Of a stretch of DNA of 64,000 bases, positions 10,241-18,540 are shown in pieces. The DNA lies in NCBI RefSeq assembly GCF_039233145.1, contig NZ_CP136419.1, positions 346,001 through 410,000 of the forward strand, written 5' to 3'. The position numbers and the translations under genes are program-made. The first letter of the stretch is position 1, and each line of letters begins with the position of its first letter. The notes below the pieces were generated by a model. The model was not told where the DNA came from, did no database searches, and worked only from the letters and a program-made list of their open reading frames with translations. This DNA comes from Moorella humiferrea. GTDB lineage: Bacteria > Bacillota > DSM-521 > Neomoorellales > Neomoorellaceae.

Positions 10241-10576
10241 ATGACTGCCTGGATAGTTCTTCTCCGTAAAGCTGCTAAGGAACGTAGGGCCGGGAAGGAA
10301 GGGCATGGCTATATCATCTCCCACCATGCTTTTCGCAGGATGGGTGAACGGTGCATTGCGGAAGAGGATATTTTGCGGTGCGCGCTGGAGGGAGAAGTAT
10401 TAGAAACCCAGGATCATGGCCGGGACCTCAAGGTTCTAGTTCAGGGAGTTGACGGTGAAGGCCAGGAGTTTTATATGGTGGTGGCCCTGAGTTTCCCCCG
10501 ACCGGTTATCGTAACTGTATGCCGCTTCCGGGAGGAAGCCTGGGAGGATTTAGGGCCTTTCAAGAAAAGGCGTTAG
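10241..10576 (+). CDS. DUF4258-type small protein, probable toxin partner
   Basis: The 111-aa protein has a conserved core: SHHAFRRMGERCIAEEDIL (residues 26-44), then LKVLVQGVDGEG and a C-terminal VIVTVCRFREE strand. This matches DUF4258 proteins, which are often paired with zinc-finger/HTH partners and are thought to be small RNase-like toxins related in fold to RelE/MqsR. The downstream gene, 12 bp away, is such a partner. No catalytic residues are assigned here. It stands between a decayed defence cassette and other toxin-antitoxin-like genes. Family assignment is fairly good; toxicity is inferred from context only. Confidence 0.65.
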   Translation: MTAWIVLLRKAAKERRAGKEGHGYIISHHAFRRMGERCIAEEDILRCALEGEVLETQDHGRDLKVLVQGVDGEGQEFYMVVALSFPRPVIVTVCRFREEAWEDLGPFKKRR

Positions 10577-10588
10577 GAGGATTAACTA

Positions 10589-11059
10589 ATGCAATGTTAT
10601 GTCTGCGGTGGCGAAATGAAAAAAATCAAGAAAGACGTGGAAGCTACCTGGAAAGGTCGCACCATTATCTTTCGAGGTATGGATGCCTGGGTATGTGAAG
10701 CCTGTGGGGAACAGGCTTACGAACCGGAAGACGTGCGCCTGATGCAGGGCCTGATCCAGGGCACCCTTAAACAGGCCGAGTATCCAGAAATAATGAATGT
10801 CGAGGAAGTGGCCGACCTGCTGCGGGTAAGCAACCAGACGGTCTATAATCTGGTCAGGAACGGCAAGCTGCCGGCCACTAAAATCGGGCGGGAGTGGCGC
10901 TTTTCCCGCACGCAAATTCTAGCGTTAGTTAAAGGAGAAGATTTTTTCGAGCAGGCAGTAGGTTTAGCAGCTCGTGAGGTGGGGGGAAGCGGCATCTCTG
11001 CCAATGACACTGAAATAATTCAAAAACACCTGGCCGAGATGGGTCAGGTAAGGGGGTAG
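10589..11059 (+). CDS. YgiT-type zinc finger fused to excisionase-type HTH, probable antitoxin
   Basis: The 156-aa protein has two parts. Residues 1-45 hold CYVCGGEM and VCEACGE, the paired CxxC zinc site of YgiT/MqsA antitoxins. Residues about 70-115 are a winged-helix HTH of the excisionase/MerR type: NVEEVADLLRVSNQTVYNL, then GKLPATKIGREWRF. MqsA normally carries an Xre-type HTH, so this is a different DNA-binding domain on the same metal-binding head. A strong ribosome site (taggagga) precedes the ATG. It follows the DUF4258 gene directly. The likely role is antitoxin and autorepressor, acting on the 10-bp repeats upstream. The role is inference; both domains are visible. Confidence 0.75.
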   Translation: MQCYVCGGEMKKIKKDVEATWKGRTIIFRGMDAWVCEACGEQAYEPEDVRLMQGLIQGTLKQAEYPEIMNVEEVADLLRVSNQTVYNLVRNGKLPATKIGREWRFSRTQILALVKGEDFFEQAVGLAAREVGGSGISANDTEIIQKHLAEMGQVRG

Positions 11060-11064
11060 GCATC

Positions 11065-11844
11065 TTGTCCTTACCTCCTTTTCATTATGCACGGGAATTG
11101 CGTTTCCAGCTCAAGCTTTCCGGTCCCGTAAACCCCTGGGAGGTTGCTGAGAGACTGCAAATTAAAGTTTCGGAAGAGCCCCTGGATGCTGATGGTTATC
11201 TTCTGCAGAAGAATAACAATACCCGCATCCTTATAAGCAAGAAAATTGACTATAAACCTCGTAAGCGCTTTACTATAGCTCATGAGATAGGCCATTTTTA
11301 CATACCCCATCATCAAGCGGAAATTTTTCGTTGCTTACCGAAAGATCTCCAATCCTTTCGTACCAATAAGAAAATAGAGAATGAGGCAAATGAATTTGCG
11401 GCCGAGTTTCTTTTGCCGGCAGTCGAAGTAGAGAAATACCTTAAACATCCACCTGACTTTAATCTCATTAAAGAAATAAGCGAAGTGTACGGCACCTCTT
11501 TAGCAGCAACTGCGATAAAAATAATAGAATTAACCTCTGAGAAGGCAGCAGTAATCCTTTCAGAAGCAGGGGAAGTTAAGTGGTTCGTTAAATCCAAAAC
11601 CTTTCCCTACTGGATTAAAAAAGGTAGACTTCACGAATGGACTTATGCCTACGAATATTTTGTCCAGGGAACTTTATCTTCTGGGCCACAACAACTACCG
11701 GCAGTTGCTTGGTGCCAGGGGGCGCCAAAAGATGTAGTAATAGTGGAAGAGTCTGTAGCCTTTGAGCGTTTGGGAATGGTGCTAAGTCTTTTACGAATAC
11801 CAATTAGTGAAACGGAAGATGATTTAGACGACAATTTTATTTAA
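11065..11844 (+). CDS. ImmA/IrrE-family metallopeptidase
   Basis: The 259-aa protein starts at TTG, 6 bp after the upstream stop. It has the zinc peptidase motif HEIGH in RFTIAHEIGHFYIPHH (about residues 70-85), followed by NEFAAEFLLPAVEVEKYL, which supplies the third ligand Glu and the family signature. The C-terminal 100 residues are a variable domain. ImmA of ICEBs1 cleaves the ImmR repressor, and IrrE/DdrO is analogous in Deinococcus. No cI-like Xre repressor is adjacent, but the HTH protein just upstream is a candidate substrate. Spacing suggests one operon with the two genes before it. Confidence 0.82.
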   Translation: MSLPPFHYARELRFQLKLSGPVNPWEVAERLQIKVSEEPLDADGYLLQKNNNTRILISKKIDYKPRKRFTIAHEIGHFYIPHHQAEIFRCLPKDLQSFRTNKKIENEANEFAAEFLLPAVEVEKYLKHPPDFNLIKEISEVYGTSLAATAIKIIELTSEKAAVILSEAGEVKWFVKSKTFPYWIKKGRLHEWTYAYEYFVQGTLSSGPQQLPAVAWCQGAPKDVVIVEESVAFERLGMVLSLLRIPISETEDDLDDNFI

Positions 11845-12365
11845 CTATAAGGTAGTTCGAAGTAGTTCGAACCCGGCGGCATGGCGTCCACGATTTTTCC
11901 CTGGCCGCTGCGCACAACAATCAAGTTGAAGTGCTATTTCTTCTCATACAGCAGATTACGTCTCTATCTTTGTCGCGGCGGACAAAAAGCAAGTTTACCC
12001 CTTTCCCCAGCATGAAAACCTTTACATCCCACTAGGTACCGCCCACGGCCTGGTCTCAAGGTTTACTCCTCGTTTTAGGACGCCCGACAGGCCCCGGCCC
12101 CGCGCTCCGCTGTAGCCGGCCTCCGCCCGGCCGCTTCTCCAGCACGGCTTCGTCTTGTGCCGGTCGGGGGCCAAAGAACGGCGTCCCCTGCGTGGTAGTT
12201 GAAATAAGACAGGTTTCCCTTTTCACCCAGGGCGTCTAACGGTGCCCGGCCAGTTCCTCCCGAAGTGTGGGGTGTATTATTTTCTGTAACATTTTTACGC
12301 CAAAACCATGTCGCCATGTTGTGGTATAAAAAAGAAAAGATTTTGGATGATTGAGGCGACTGCCG
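11845..12365. other. Long intergenic stretch, 520 bp, no gene recognised
   Basis: It begins with a tandem duplication of GTAGTTCGAA (11852-11871). A GC-rich block at about 12090-12190 has no convincing gene on either strand, although an 80-codon minus-strand frame is open there with composition unlike the neighbours. No inverted-repeat pair or IS remnant was identified. The promoter of the regulator gene at 12366 should lie near its right end. Confidence 0.4.
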
Positions 12366-13004
12366 ATGTTAAATCCAATGACAGGAAAACCCTTTGCATG
12401 GGATGAATACTATTCAGCAACTGACACAATTCTTATCTTTGGCCTGGAAAACGACTTCAGCGCCCAGATTTGTGATGTGGCCGCACAGCTTAATGTAAAA
12501 GTATATGAATGCAGTGTTATTGAGGACCTGATAGCAATACCAGCGTTTATGGCAATTGTAAATCCTCAGGAGATAAGTCAGGAAGACGCGGCACTTCTTT
12601 TTGAGTTGTGGCAGGAACACGACTCAAGCGAGTTTAAAGTTATATTTGTCGAGAAGCCATGTTCGCACTGGCCGTCGCCGCTGCCGTCATGTGTAAAAGT
12701 TGATCCTGGATTGTTTGCAGACCTGCAGAAGTTGCGGTTGAGCATCCTCAAACAGAAAACGTCTGCAAATCGCCAGGAACGTATTGCCAGGCAGTGCGAA
12801 GAACGGATTTCCCGTATCCTGATGATATTGAAAAGGCTTCAAAAAGGGCCTGTTAAGACCAGGGAACTGGCAAAGGAGTTTAAGGTTTCTGTGCGCACGG
12901 TCCAGCGTGACATAAGAATTCTGGAACGCATCGGCAAGCCAATCGGCTATGATGAGCAAGAGAAGGCCTTTTTCCTTTTAACTAGAGAAAGGTTATGGGA
13001 GTAA
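12366..13004 (+). CDS. HTH transcriptional regulator with REC-like N-terminal domain
   Basis: The 212-aa protein (ATG at 12366; a TTG 15 bp upstream is possible) has two parts. Residues about 18-130 alternate strands and helices (TILIFGLENDF, KVYECSVIEDL, FKVIFVEK) like a receiver or flavodoxin-like fold, but lack an obvious phosphorylation Asp in the usual context. Residues about 150-205 form a DeoR/HTH_11-type helix-turn-helix: MILKRLQKGPVKTRELAKEF, then KVSVRTVQRDIRILERIG, as in WYL-type regulators. The gene lies 37 bp before an unrecognised gene in the same direction, so both probably act together. The DNA-binding role is clear; the ligand and targets are unknown. Confidence 0.65.
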   Translation: MLNPMTGKPFAWDEYYSATDTILIFGLENDFSAQICDVAAQLNVKVYECSVIEDLIAIPAFMAIVNPQEISQEDAALLFELWQEHDSSEFKVIFVEKPCSHWPSPLPSCVKVDPGLFADLQKLRLSILKQKTSANRQERIARQCEERISRILMILKRLQKGPVKTRELAKEFKVSVRTVQRDIRILERIGKPIGYDEQEKAFFLLTRERLWE

Positions 13005-13041
13005 GAGCCAGGAATAGGTTCAACCGAAGGAGGCTTCAAAA

Positions 13042-13755
13042 ATGGATAATGAAAGAAGAAAGGAGATAATCAAAAGGTGGTCTAAAGTTGATCGTTCTAA
13101 GATTCGGGTTGTAACATCTCCCGATGAACTATTAGAAACATTTTTGTCTGCTGTCTTTGGTGTTAAACGCATGCTGGTAATCAACACGGATGCTAAAGGC
13201 AAAGAACATGTGCTCCGGGTATTGAAAAAATTTGCCAACGACCAGGGACTGGAATTCAGAATTTTTAATGCAAACGGGGCAAATGTTGAAGATATCAGAG
13301 GAGATTATCATCAACGCAAGAAGCCTCTCTACTGGCCTGAAAACCAGGGGATGATTGTGGTAGAGGGCGTCAATCAGGAAACGGATAAAGAAGTATTGCG
13401 AGCTTTTCTATATATGGCGTGCATGCCTTACGGCAAGGAACGCTTAAAACCGGATCAATTGCCTTACGGCTCGGGCTTTGTCTTTCTGGCATACAATGAT
13501 TTCCCGGTTGAGCGTTTTGCCTCAATAACTGCTTATTTCGGGGACGAATACAAAAGCATTACCTGGCCCCCGGCTCCTTATACGAAAGAGCGAGTGATTT
13601 ATGAAACGAGGGTGGCTATGCAAAATATTGGACAGTTGTACCAGCAGCCGTTCATTAACTGGAGAGGGGAAACAAGGGATGCGAGCCAGCAGTTGTATAC
13701 AGAATTGATTGCAGAAGAACTTTTACAGGCAAACATAGCAAAAGATTCGTTTTAA
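13042..13755 (+). CDS. Unrecognised protein, possibly AAA-like without a P-loop
   Basis: This 237-aa protein has a good ribosome site (gaaggaggc). I do not recognise the family. It shows two alpha/beta-looking segments: VKRMLVINTDAKGKEHVLRV (residues about 46-65) and NQGMIVVEGVNQETDKEVL (about 105-124). The second, followed by FVFLAYNDFPVERFASITAYFGD, resembles the Walker B / sensor 1 region of MoxR-like AAA proteins. No GxxxxGK[ST] P-loop is present, so ATP binding is unlikely. There is no signal peptide or membrane segment. It is probably co-transcribed with the upstream HTH regulator, which hints at a two-gene regulatory unit within the defence/TA region. Confidence 0.5.
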   Translation: MDNERRKEIIKRWSKVDRSKIRVVTSPDELLETFLSAVFGVKRMLVINTDAKGKEHVLRVLKKFANDQGLEFRIFNANGANVEDIRGDYHQRKKPLYWPENQGMIVVEGVNQETDKEVLRAFLYMACMPYGKERLKPDQLPYGSGFVFLAYNDFPVERFASITAYFGDEYKSITWPPAPYTKERVIYETRVAMQNIGQLYQQPFINWRGETRDASQQLYTELIAEELLQANIAKDSF

Positions 13756-13974
13756 AAGGTTTAAGATTACTCGCAGAGAATTAGAGGAGCAGCAAAGCAC
13801 GGTATTCAAACACTTTTTGCTTTTTGCACAAGCCCGCAAACATAGATTTTATGCGTGCCTTCGGAGCCCTCGCCTATAAACCTTTGACACGCACAATGTA
13901 GATCTAAGGTTGTATTTTTCATCATTAAGTTTTACAATAAATTTAGAGGTAAAACAAAAGAGAGGTGAGGGTTA

Positions 13975-14232
13975 ATGCCGATGGTGAAGATTTCCGCTAA
14001 GGGTCAAGTGGTTATCCCTGCTCATTTACGCCAGAAATATGGCCTCCAAGCACCTGGAAGGGCCATAATTACAGAGAAGGAAGGTCAAATCGTTATTACC
14101 CCTGCCCCGGCTGACCCGGTTAGAGGGGCGCGAGGCATGTTGAAAGCAAAACAATCATTGACAAAAACCCATACCGCCTATAAGCGGGAAGAACGTAAAT
14201 TAGAGGAAGACCATGAACAGCAGTTACCATAA
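13975..14232 (+). CDS. AbrB/MazE-type antitoxin
   Basis: The 85-aa protein carries a swapped-hairpin AbrB domain at its N-terminus: MVKISAKGQVVIPAHLRQKY and GRAIITEKEGQIVITPA. The C-terminal 35 residues are charged (KREERKLEEDHEQQLP), as expected for the toxin-wrapping tail of VapB antitoxins. The start has a clear ribosome site (gagaggtgagg). It overlaps the downstream PIN-domain gene by 20 bp, a usual arrangement for VapBC modules. The product should neutralise the toxin and bind its own promoter in the 219-bp gap before the gene. Confidence 0.85.
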   Translation: MPMVKISAKGQVVIPAHLRQKYGLQAPGRAIITEKEGQIVITPAPADPVRGARGMLKAKQSLTKTHTAYKREERKLEEDHEQQLP

Positions 14233-14650
14233 AAATTTTGTCCTTGACGCTTATGCTGTCATTTGTTACCTGGAAGACGAAACTGGAGCTGATGAAGTAG
14301 CTTCGCTACTAAAAAAGGCCGGGGATAACATCGTGCGGCTATTCATGACGTGGATAAATTTAGGTGAAGTATATTACCGGGTACACCGGAAATATGGGGA
14401 AATAGAAGCTGAAAGGGTCTTGGAAACGGTAAAAAACTGGCCAGTGGAGTTTTTGGCAGGTGACGAAGATTTAACGCTGGTGGCCGCCAGAGTAAAGGCT
14501 TCCTGTGCCTTATCTTACGCCGACGCCTATGCCATTGCTGCGGCGTTAAAAAATAATGCTGCTATAGTGACGGGTGATCCGGAGATTAAGAATGCCAGTG
14601 TTAAAATGGGTTTTCCTTTAACCTGGCTGGGACAAGGTAATCCAAAGTAA
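14213..14650 (+). CDS. PIN-domain toxin, VapC-like
   Basis: The 145-aa PIN ribonuclease has the acidic residues in place: Asp in FVLDAYAVICYLE (about residue 11), Glu in NLGEVYYR (about 49), Asp in SYADAYAIA (about 105) and Asp in VTGDPEI. VapC-type toxins cut tRNA or rRNA and are held inactive by the AbrB-type partner encoded immediately upstream with a 20-bp overlap. Length is typical. No sign of damage is seen, so the pair is probably functional. Confidence 0.88.
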   Translation: MNSSYHKNFVLDAYAVICYLEDETGADEVASLLKKAGDNIVRLFMTWINLGEVYYRVHRKYGEIEAERVLETVKNWPVEFLAGDEDLTLVAARVKASCALSYADAYAIAAALKNNAAIVTGDPEIKNASVKMGFPLTWLGQGNPK

Positions 14651-15176
14651 TCCGTTACCCTTGTTAGGTTTTCGCTTATTAGGTCATACCGAATTCGTAA
14701 TACACAGGTGAAGCGTTTGTCCTTTCCCTGAGCTAAAAAGGCCCTCAAAAATGCCTTGAAGCAGATGGTGTCATGATGATTAAAATCCTTTCCGGGAAGG
14801 CCACCTGAGCAGCATTGGCCGCTTCTTCATTATAGGCAACGAAAATTTTGGGGGAGTTTAACGCCTAGATTATAAAGGAGTGACCCTCCTCAGACCCTAA
14901 CTACTGTTAAGGGCCTCGGTCCCGTCTCTTCCATTTATTGGCCATTGACATGTTACCGTGAGTCTTTATAGCCGCGGCGCTTCCCGGCCTTCCGGCCGTT
15001 AGCCGTCGGCCAGACTTCCCCACGTGCCTGCGGGCGTGGCTGACGGCCACAACCCTCCGGCATAAGGCGGTGAATAAGAAGAAGGCGTTTTTAATGAGGG
15101 TGGCCTAAAAGCACACAATTGCGGCACCGGCATATACTTCATATAAGAAGTAGATATTATCCTGGAGGGGTTTATC
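14651..15176. other. Intergenic stretch, 526 bp, possible gene remnants
   Basis: No intact gene is seen. On the minus strand at about 14745-14862 a short stretch reads like protein (PKIFVAYNEEAANAAQVAF) and then stops, which could be a degraded 3' end. The block at about 14970-15060 is GC-rich with several short inverted repeats of the ggcc/gacggcc type but no clean hairpin. The promoter and the ribosome site (ctggagggg) of the ferritin-like gene lie at the right end. Confidence 0.35.
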
Positions 15177-15662
15177 ATGAAACATTACCAACCTGGGATA
15201 CCACCTTATAACCAATGGCAGTTCATGATTCCCCAAATGCCGGTGCTGGGACCCCATGATTTTCAGAAGCAGGTGCAGCATATATACGATTCTATCGTCG
15301 CCGAGGCTACCGCGGCGGATTTTTATTCTCGCCTGATGAGGGAAGCCCCGGATGAAATGCACAGGGACTTTATAAATCACGCCTACAAAGATGAATTAGA
15401 ACATTTAGAAGCATTCACCAGATTATATAAGCATTTTACCGACAGGATACCCCAATATAACATTGAACCCGTTCAGTACCGCACCTATAAAGACGGTTTG
15501 TTAAAGGCCCTTAAGGATGAGTTGGAGGCGGCAGATTTTTATAAAGGAATTATCGTTTCCAGCACCGATCAACTGGTCAGAGACACTTATTTTCTGGCAA
15601 TGGGCGACGAACTGGAGCATGCAATAAGGTTTAATGCTCTGTTAAAGGCGGCTTCCTGGTAG
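15177..15662 (+). CDS. Ferritin-like diiron protein
   Basis: The 161-aa all-helical protein has two ExxH-type metal motifs, DELEHLEAF (about residue 70) and DELEHAIRF (about residue 145). Each is preceded by a helix with an acidic residue (AEATAADFYSRL and DELEAADFYKGI). This is the four-helix diiron bundle of the rubrerythrin/ferritin-like superfamily, without a C-terminal rubredoxin domain. Such proteins reduce peroxide or handle iron in anaerobes. The N-terminal 30 residues are Pro- and Gln-rich, somewhat like spore-coat-associated ferritin-like proteins. It stands alone with its own terminator, whose stem begins inside the last codons. Confidence 0.78.
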   Translation: MKHYQPGIPPYNQWQFMIPQMPVLGPHDFQKQVQHIYDSIVAEATAADFYSRLMREAPDEMHRDFINHAYKDELEHLEAFTRLYKHFTDRIPQYNIEPVQYRTYKDGLLKALKDELEAADFYKGIIVSSTDQLVRDTYFLAMGDELEHAIRFNALLKAASW

Positions 15663-15677
15663 GGGGAGCCGCTTTTT
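15648..15677 (+). terminator. Rho-independent terminator overlapping the ferritin-like gene's end
   Basis: The stem gcggct/agccgc is extended by tcc/ggg pairs and followed by TTTTT. The left arm is formed by the last sense codons, so the stop codon TAG lies in the loop. Confidence 0.75.
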
Positions 15678-15800
15678 AAGTAATGCTTCCTTTGAAATTT
15701 TTACGGCCGGGTTTAGACTTGGCTATTTGCAATTCTTTTAAGGCGTGTTATCATAAAAAACGGCTGCCACATCAAACTTTCTGTTTACGGGTGATAATAT

Positions 15801-16307
15801 TTGGAAGACAGGCGTTGGAAGGGCTTTGATTGGGAGAAAGAAAAGGAGTATGTCTTGAGGGCTATAGCCATTTCCCGGTGTGCCAGGGAACATGGCAACA
15901 CTCCTTTCGGCTGCCTGCTGGTTGATATTAATGGGAATATCCTCCTTGAACAAGAAAACATTGAAATAACCGAAAGGGATTGCACCGGGCATGCCGAGGC
16001 TGCCCTCATGCGTAAAGCCTCTCAACTGTATAGTAAAGACTTTCTTTGGCAGTGCACCCTCTACTCGTCTGCCGAGCCTTGCGCTATGTGTTCGGGTGCC
16101 ATTTACTGGGGCAATGTAGGTAGAGTGGTGTACGTCATAAGTGAAAAACGGTTGCGGCAATTAACCGGCAGCCATCCCCAGAATCCCACCCTTGATCTCC
16201 CCTGCCGCCAGGTGTTTGCCAGCGGCCAGAAAGATATCATTGTAGTCGGGCCACTGCCACAATTGGAAGAAGAGGCCGTGAAAGTGCATGAGGGATATTG
16301 GAAGTAG
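15801..16307 (+). CDS. guaD: Nucleoside/guanine deaminase, GuaD-like
   Basis: The 168-aa zinc deaminase belongs to the cytidine/tRNA-adenosine/guanine deaminase superfamily. The zinc motif is complete: CTGHAEAALMRKA (HAE) and SSAEPCAMCSGAIYWG (PCxxC). The size and C-terminal VHEGYWK-type end fit guanine deaminases (guanine to xanthine) better than TadA, which usually ends differently. It starts at TTG after the gggtgata ribosome site. The downstream genes encode a BMP-type nucleoside ABC transporter, which supports a purine-salvage role. Substrate is therefore inferred from both similarity and context; other deaminases of this size are possible. Confidence 0.72.
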   Translation: MEDRRWKGFDWEKEKEYVLRAIAISRCAREHGNTPFGCLLVDINGNILLEQENIEITERDCTGHAEAALMRKASQLYSKDFLWQCTLYSSAEPCAMCSGAIYWGNVGRVVYVISEKRLRQLTGSHPQNPTLDLPCRQVFASGQKDIIVVGPLPQLEEEAVKVHEGYWK

Positions 16308-16447
16308 TTCCACATAAAAATATTTAAAAGTAGCTTCGTTGTAGCAGGATTTAAAATATTAATGTCGAATAAATATAAATTAAATTTTACCTAAATTAAA
16401 TCTCTTCTTCTCTTAATTTAGCATAATTTAATAAGGAGTGGTGAGGG

Positions 16448-17563
16448 ATCGACTGGTCATTTAAAAAATGGTTAGTACAAATAGCTGTTCTCCTGGGGGC
16501 CCTGGTTGCCGCCCTCTTGGCAGGGGCGGTGCTTATTTTGGTTGCCGGGGCAGATCCCCTTAAGGCTTATGGGGTGATGTTTAGCGGTCCCGTTAGCAGT
16601 GAATTTGGGATTACCGAAACTTTGGTGCGTGCTACGCCCCTTCTCCTGGTCGGTCTGGGTATAGTTATCTCCTTCCGCGCCGGCATTTTAAATATCGGCG
16701 GCGAGGGGCAGATACTCATGGGCGCCGTAGCTGCCTCGGCGGTAGCCCTATATTTTTCCCACTGGCCGGCGGTGTTACTCTTTCCTGTAGTTTTTCTGGT
16801 AGGGTGTGTGGCCGGAGGAATCTGGGGAGGAATAGCCGGATGGCTTAAAGCGCGTCTGGCCGTCAATGAGATTCTAAGTACCGTTATGCTAAATTCCATC
16901 GCCCTTCAACTGTACACTTATCTCATCCGTGGCCCGTTAATCGATCCTCAGGAATTAGCATATGGAACGGGTGTACCTCAAACGGCGATGGTGCCACAGC
17001 ATATATGGTTGCCCCGCCTGATTCCAGGAACGCGCTTGCATGTCGGTTTTATTTTAGCCATTATTCTCGCCGCCATTGTTTATATCTTCCTGTGGCGTAC
17101 TACTATTGGCTATCGTATGCGCGCTGTAGGGGCCGGTCCGGAGGCATCGCGTTATGGAGGGATCAAAGTCGAGTTCTATTTGGTACTGGCCATGGCCCTC
17201 TCCGGTGCCCTGGCAGGGCTGGCCGGTACGGTGGAGGTACTGGGAGTCCATCATCGTTCCTTAGAGTCCCTTTCGGCCGGATATGGATTTAGCGGAATTG
17301 TGGCCGCCCTTTTCGGGCGCCTGCATCCACTGGGAGCGATACCGGCGTCAATACTTATGGGCGCTCTGATACTGGGAGCGGACATGATGCAGCGGTCCGT
17401 GAGGGTCCCGGCAGCTATTGTTATGGCTATCCAGGGGCTGGTCATACTTTTCGTTGTATCCAGTGACCTCATAATGCGTAAACCTGAATTGCTGCAGCGC
17501 TTCTGGTGCCGGCGTGGTGCCGCTCGTTCCAAATCTACGGGTGAAGGGGGGGCGAAGGCGTAA
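16448..17563 (+). CDS. Nucleoside ABC transporter permease, NupP-like, with no standard start codon in place
   Basis: This inner-membrane permease (about 371 aa) belongs to the BmpD/NupP type, with about eight to ten hydrophobic segments. It contains the conserved FRAGILNIGGEGQILMGA loop and EILSTVMLNSIA. The frame is open from 16445 but contains no ATG, GTG or TTG before TTG at 16517, which would cut the first membrane helix (LVQIAVLLGALVAALLAGAV) in half. A Shine-Dalgarno aaggag at 16433-16438 points to ATC at 16448 as the start, a very rare initiator. Alternatives are a small sequence error near 16440-16462 or initiation at CTG. The stop overlaps the next ATG by 1 bp. Confidence 0.72.
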   Translation: MDWSFKKWLVQIAVLLGALVAALLAGAVLILVAGADPLKAYGVMFSGPVSSEFGITETLVRATPLLLVGLGIVISFRAGILNIGGEGQILMGAVAASAVALYFSHWPAVLLFPVVFLVGCVAGGIWGGIAGWLKARLAVNEILSTVMLNSIALQLYTYLIRGPLIDPQELAYGTGVPQTAMVPQHIWLPRLIPGTRLHVGFILAIILAAIVYIFLWRTTIGYRMRAVGAGPEASRYGGIKVEFYLVLAMALSGALAGLAGTVEVLGVHHRSLESLSAGYGFSGIVAALFGRLHPLGAIPASILMGALILGADMMQRSVRVPAAIVMAIQGLVILFVVSSDLIMRKPELLQRFWCRRGAARSKSTGEGGAKA

Positions 17564-18501
17564 TGGGAGATGCGGTTATAAGTCAAGGACTACTTGTTGG
17601 TATTATGGCTACGGGCATCCGCCTGGCTACTCCCTTCTTACTGGCCGCCATCGGTGAAATGTTCGTCCAGCGTTCAGGGGTATTCAACCTGGGAGTAGAG
17701 GGCATTATGCTCCTGGGGGCCTTCATGGCATTTTTTGTAACTTTACAGACGGGGAATTACTACTTAGGAATACTGGTCAGTCTAGCTGTCGGGGCTTTGC
17801 TGGGCGCTCTCATGGGCGTTGTCAGTATAACCTTTAAAGCAGAACAAGGCATTAGCGGCATTGGTCTTTATATGATTGGATGGGGCCTTTCGGGGCTTCT
17901 TTTCCGGCTTTACCTTGGCTTCATTACCACGATTGAAGGTCTGCGGCCGCTGAAAATTCCAATCTTAGGTGATATCCCCTATATTGGTGCCATATTATTT
18001 CAACACAATTGGCTGGTGTATCTGGCCTACATTCTCGTGCCTGTAAGCTGGATAGTTTTGTATAAGACCCCTTGGGGGCTAAAGGTCAGGGCCGTAGGTA
18101 CCACCCCTGAAGCAGCAGATACCCTGGGCATTAGCGTTGATAGCATAAGATATCAGTGCCTTATTTTAGGGGGAATGCTGGCAGGACTGGCCGGAGCTTT
18201 TCTGACTGTGGGACAGGCTAATATGTTTGCCGATAATATCACGGCGGGCCGGGGTTTCATCGCTGTAGCCCTTGTATATTTTGGCCGCTGGAGTCCCCTG
18301 GGAATTCTGGCCGGGTCCCTTCTTTTCAGCATAGCCAGTTCATTCCAATTATGGGTTCAGGTATTGGGTATTAAGGTGCCATACGAGATGGCAGTTATCC
18401 TGCCCTATGTCATCACTATAATTGCCCTGGCTGTATCCTTCGGACGCGTCTGGGCGCCGGCCGCCCTGGGTAAGCCCTATGAACGCGGAACCCGAGGGTA
18501 A
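17563..18501 (+). CDS. Nucleoside ABC transporter permease, NupQ-like
   Basis: The 312-aa integral membrane protein has the signature SGVFNLGVEGIMLLGAF near residue 40 and GIGLYMIGWGLSGLLFR, typical of the second permease of BMP-family nucleoside importers (NupQ/YufQ). It contains about eight hydrophobic helices. The ATG overlaps the stop of the preceding permease (TAATG), so the two subunits should be made in equal amounts. Together they form the channel for purine nucleosides delivered by the lipoprotein encoded next. Confidence 0.88.
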   Translation: MGDAVISQGLLVGIMATGIRLATPFLLAAIGEMFVQRSGVFNLGVEGIMLLGAFMAFFVTLQTGNYYLGILVSLAVGALLGALMGVVSITFKAEQGISGIGLYMIGWGLSGLLFRLYLGFITTIEGLRPLKIPILGDIPYIGAILFQHNWLVYLAYILVPVSWIVLYKTPWGLKVRAVGTTPEAADTLGISVDSIRYQCLILGGMLAGLAGAFLTVGQANMFADNITAGRGFIAVALVYFGRWSPLGILAGSLLFSIASSFQLWVQVLGIKVPYEMAVILPYVITIIALAVSFGRVWAPAALGKPYERGTRG

Positions 18502-18540
18502 AAGGCAAATTTTATATATTAATTTAAGGAGGGTCCAAAG

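Noticed and set aside
12075-12317. Minus-strand open frame of 80 codons in the GC-rich intergenic block
   Set aside because: Composition is Arg/Ala/Gly/Pro-rich like a random GC-rich frame, no family is recognised and there is no ribosome site. Kept only as part of the intergenic description.
12900-13100. Integration hotspot or att site bordering the accessory region 1-15 kb
   Set aside because: No integrase, no tRNA and no matching direct repeats at both borders were found, so an integrative element is not supported.
16308-16447. Possible purine riboswitch between the deaminase and nucleoside transporter
   Set aside because: The AT-rich gap lacks the conserved TATAA and loop motifs (ATATGG, CTACC) of the purine aptamer.
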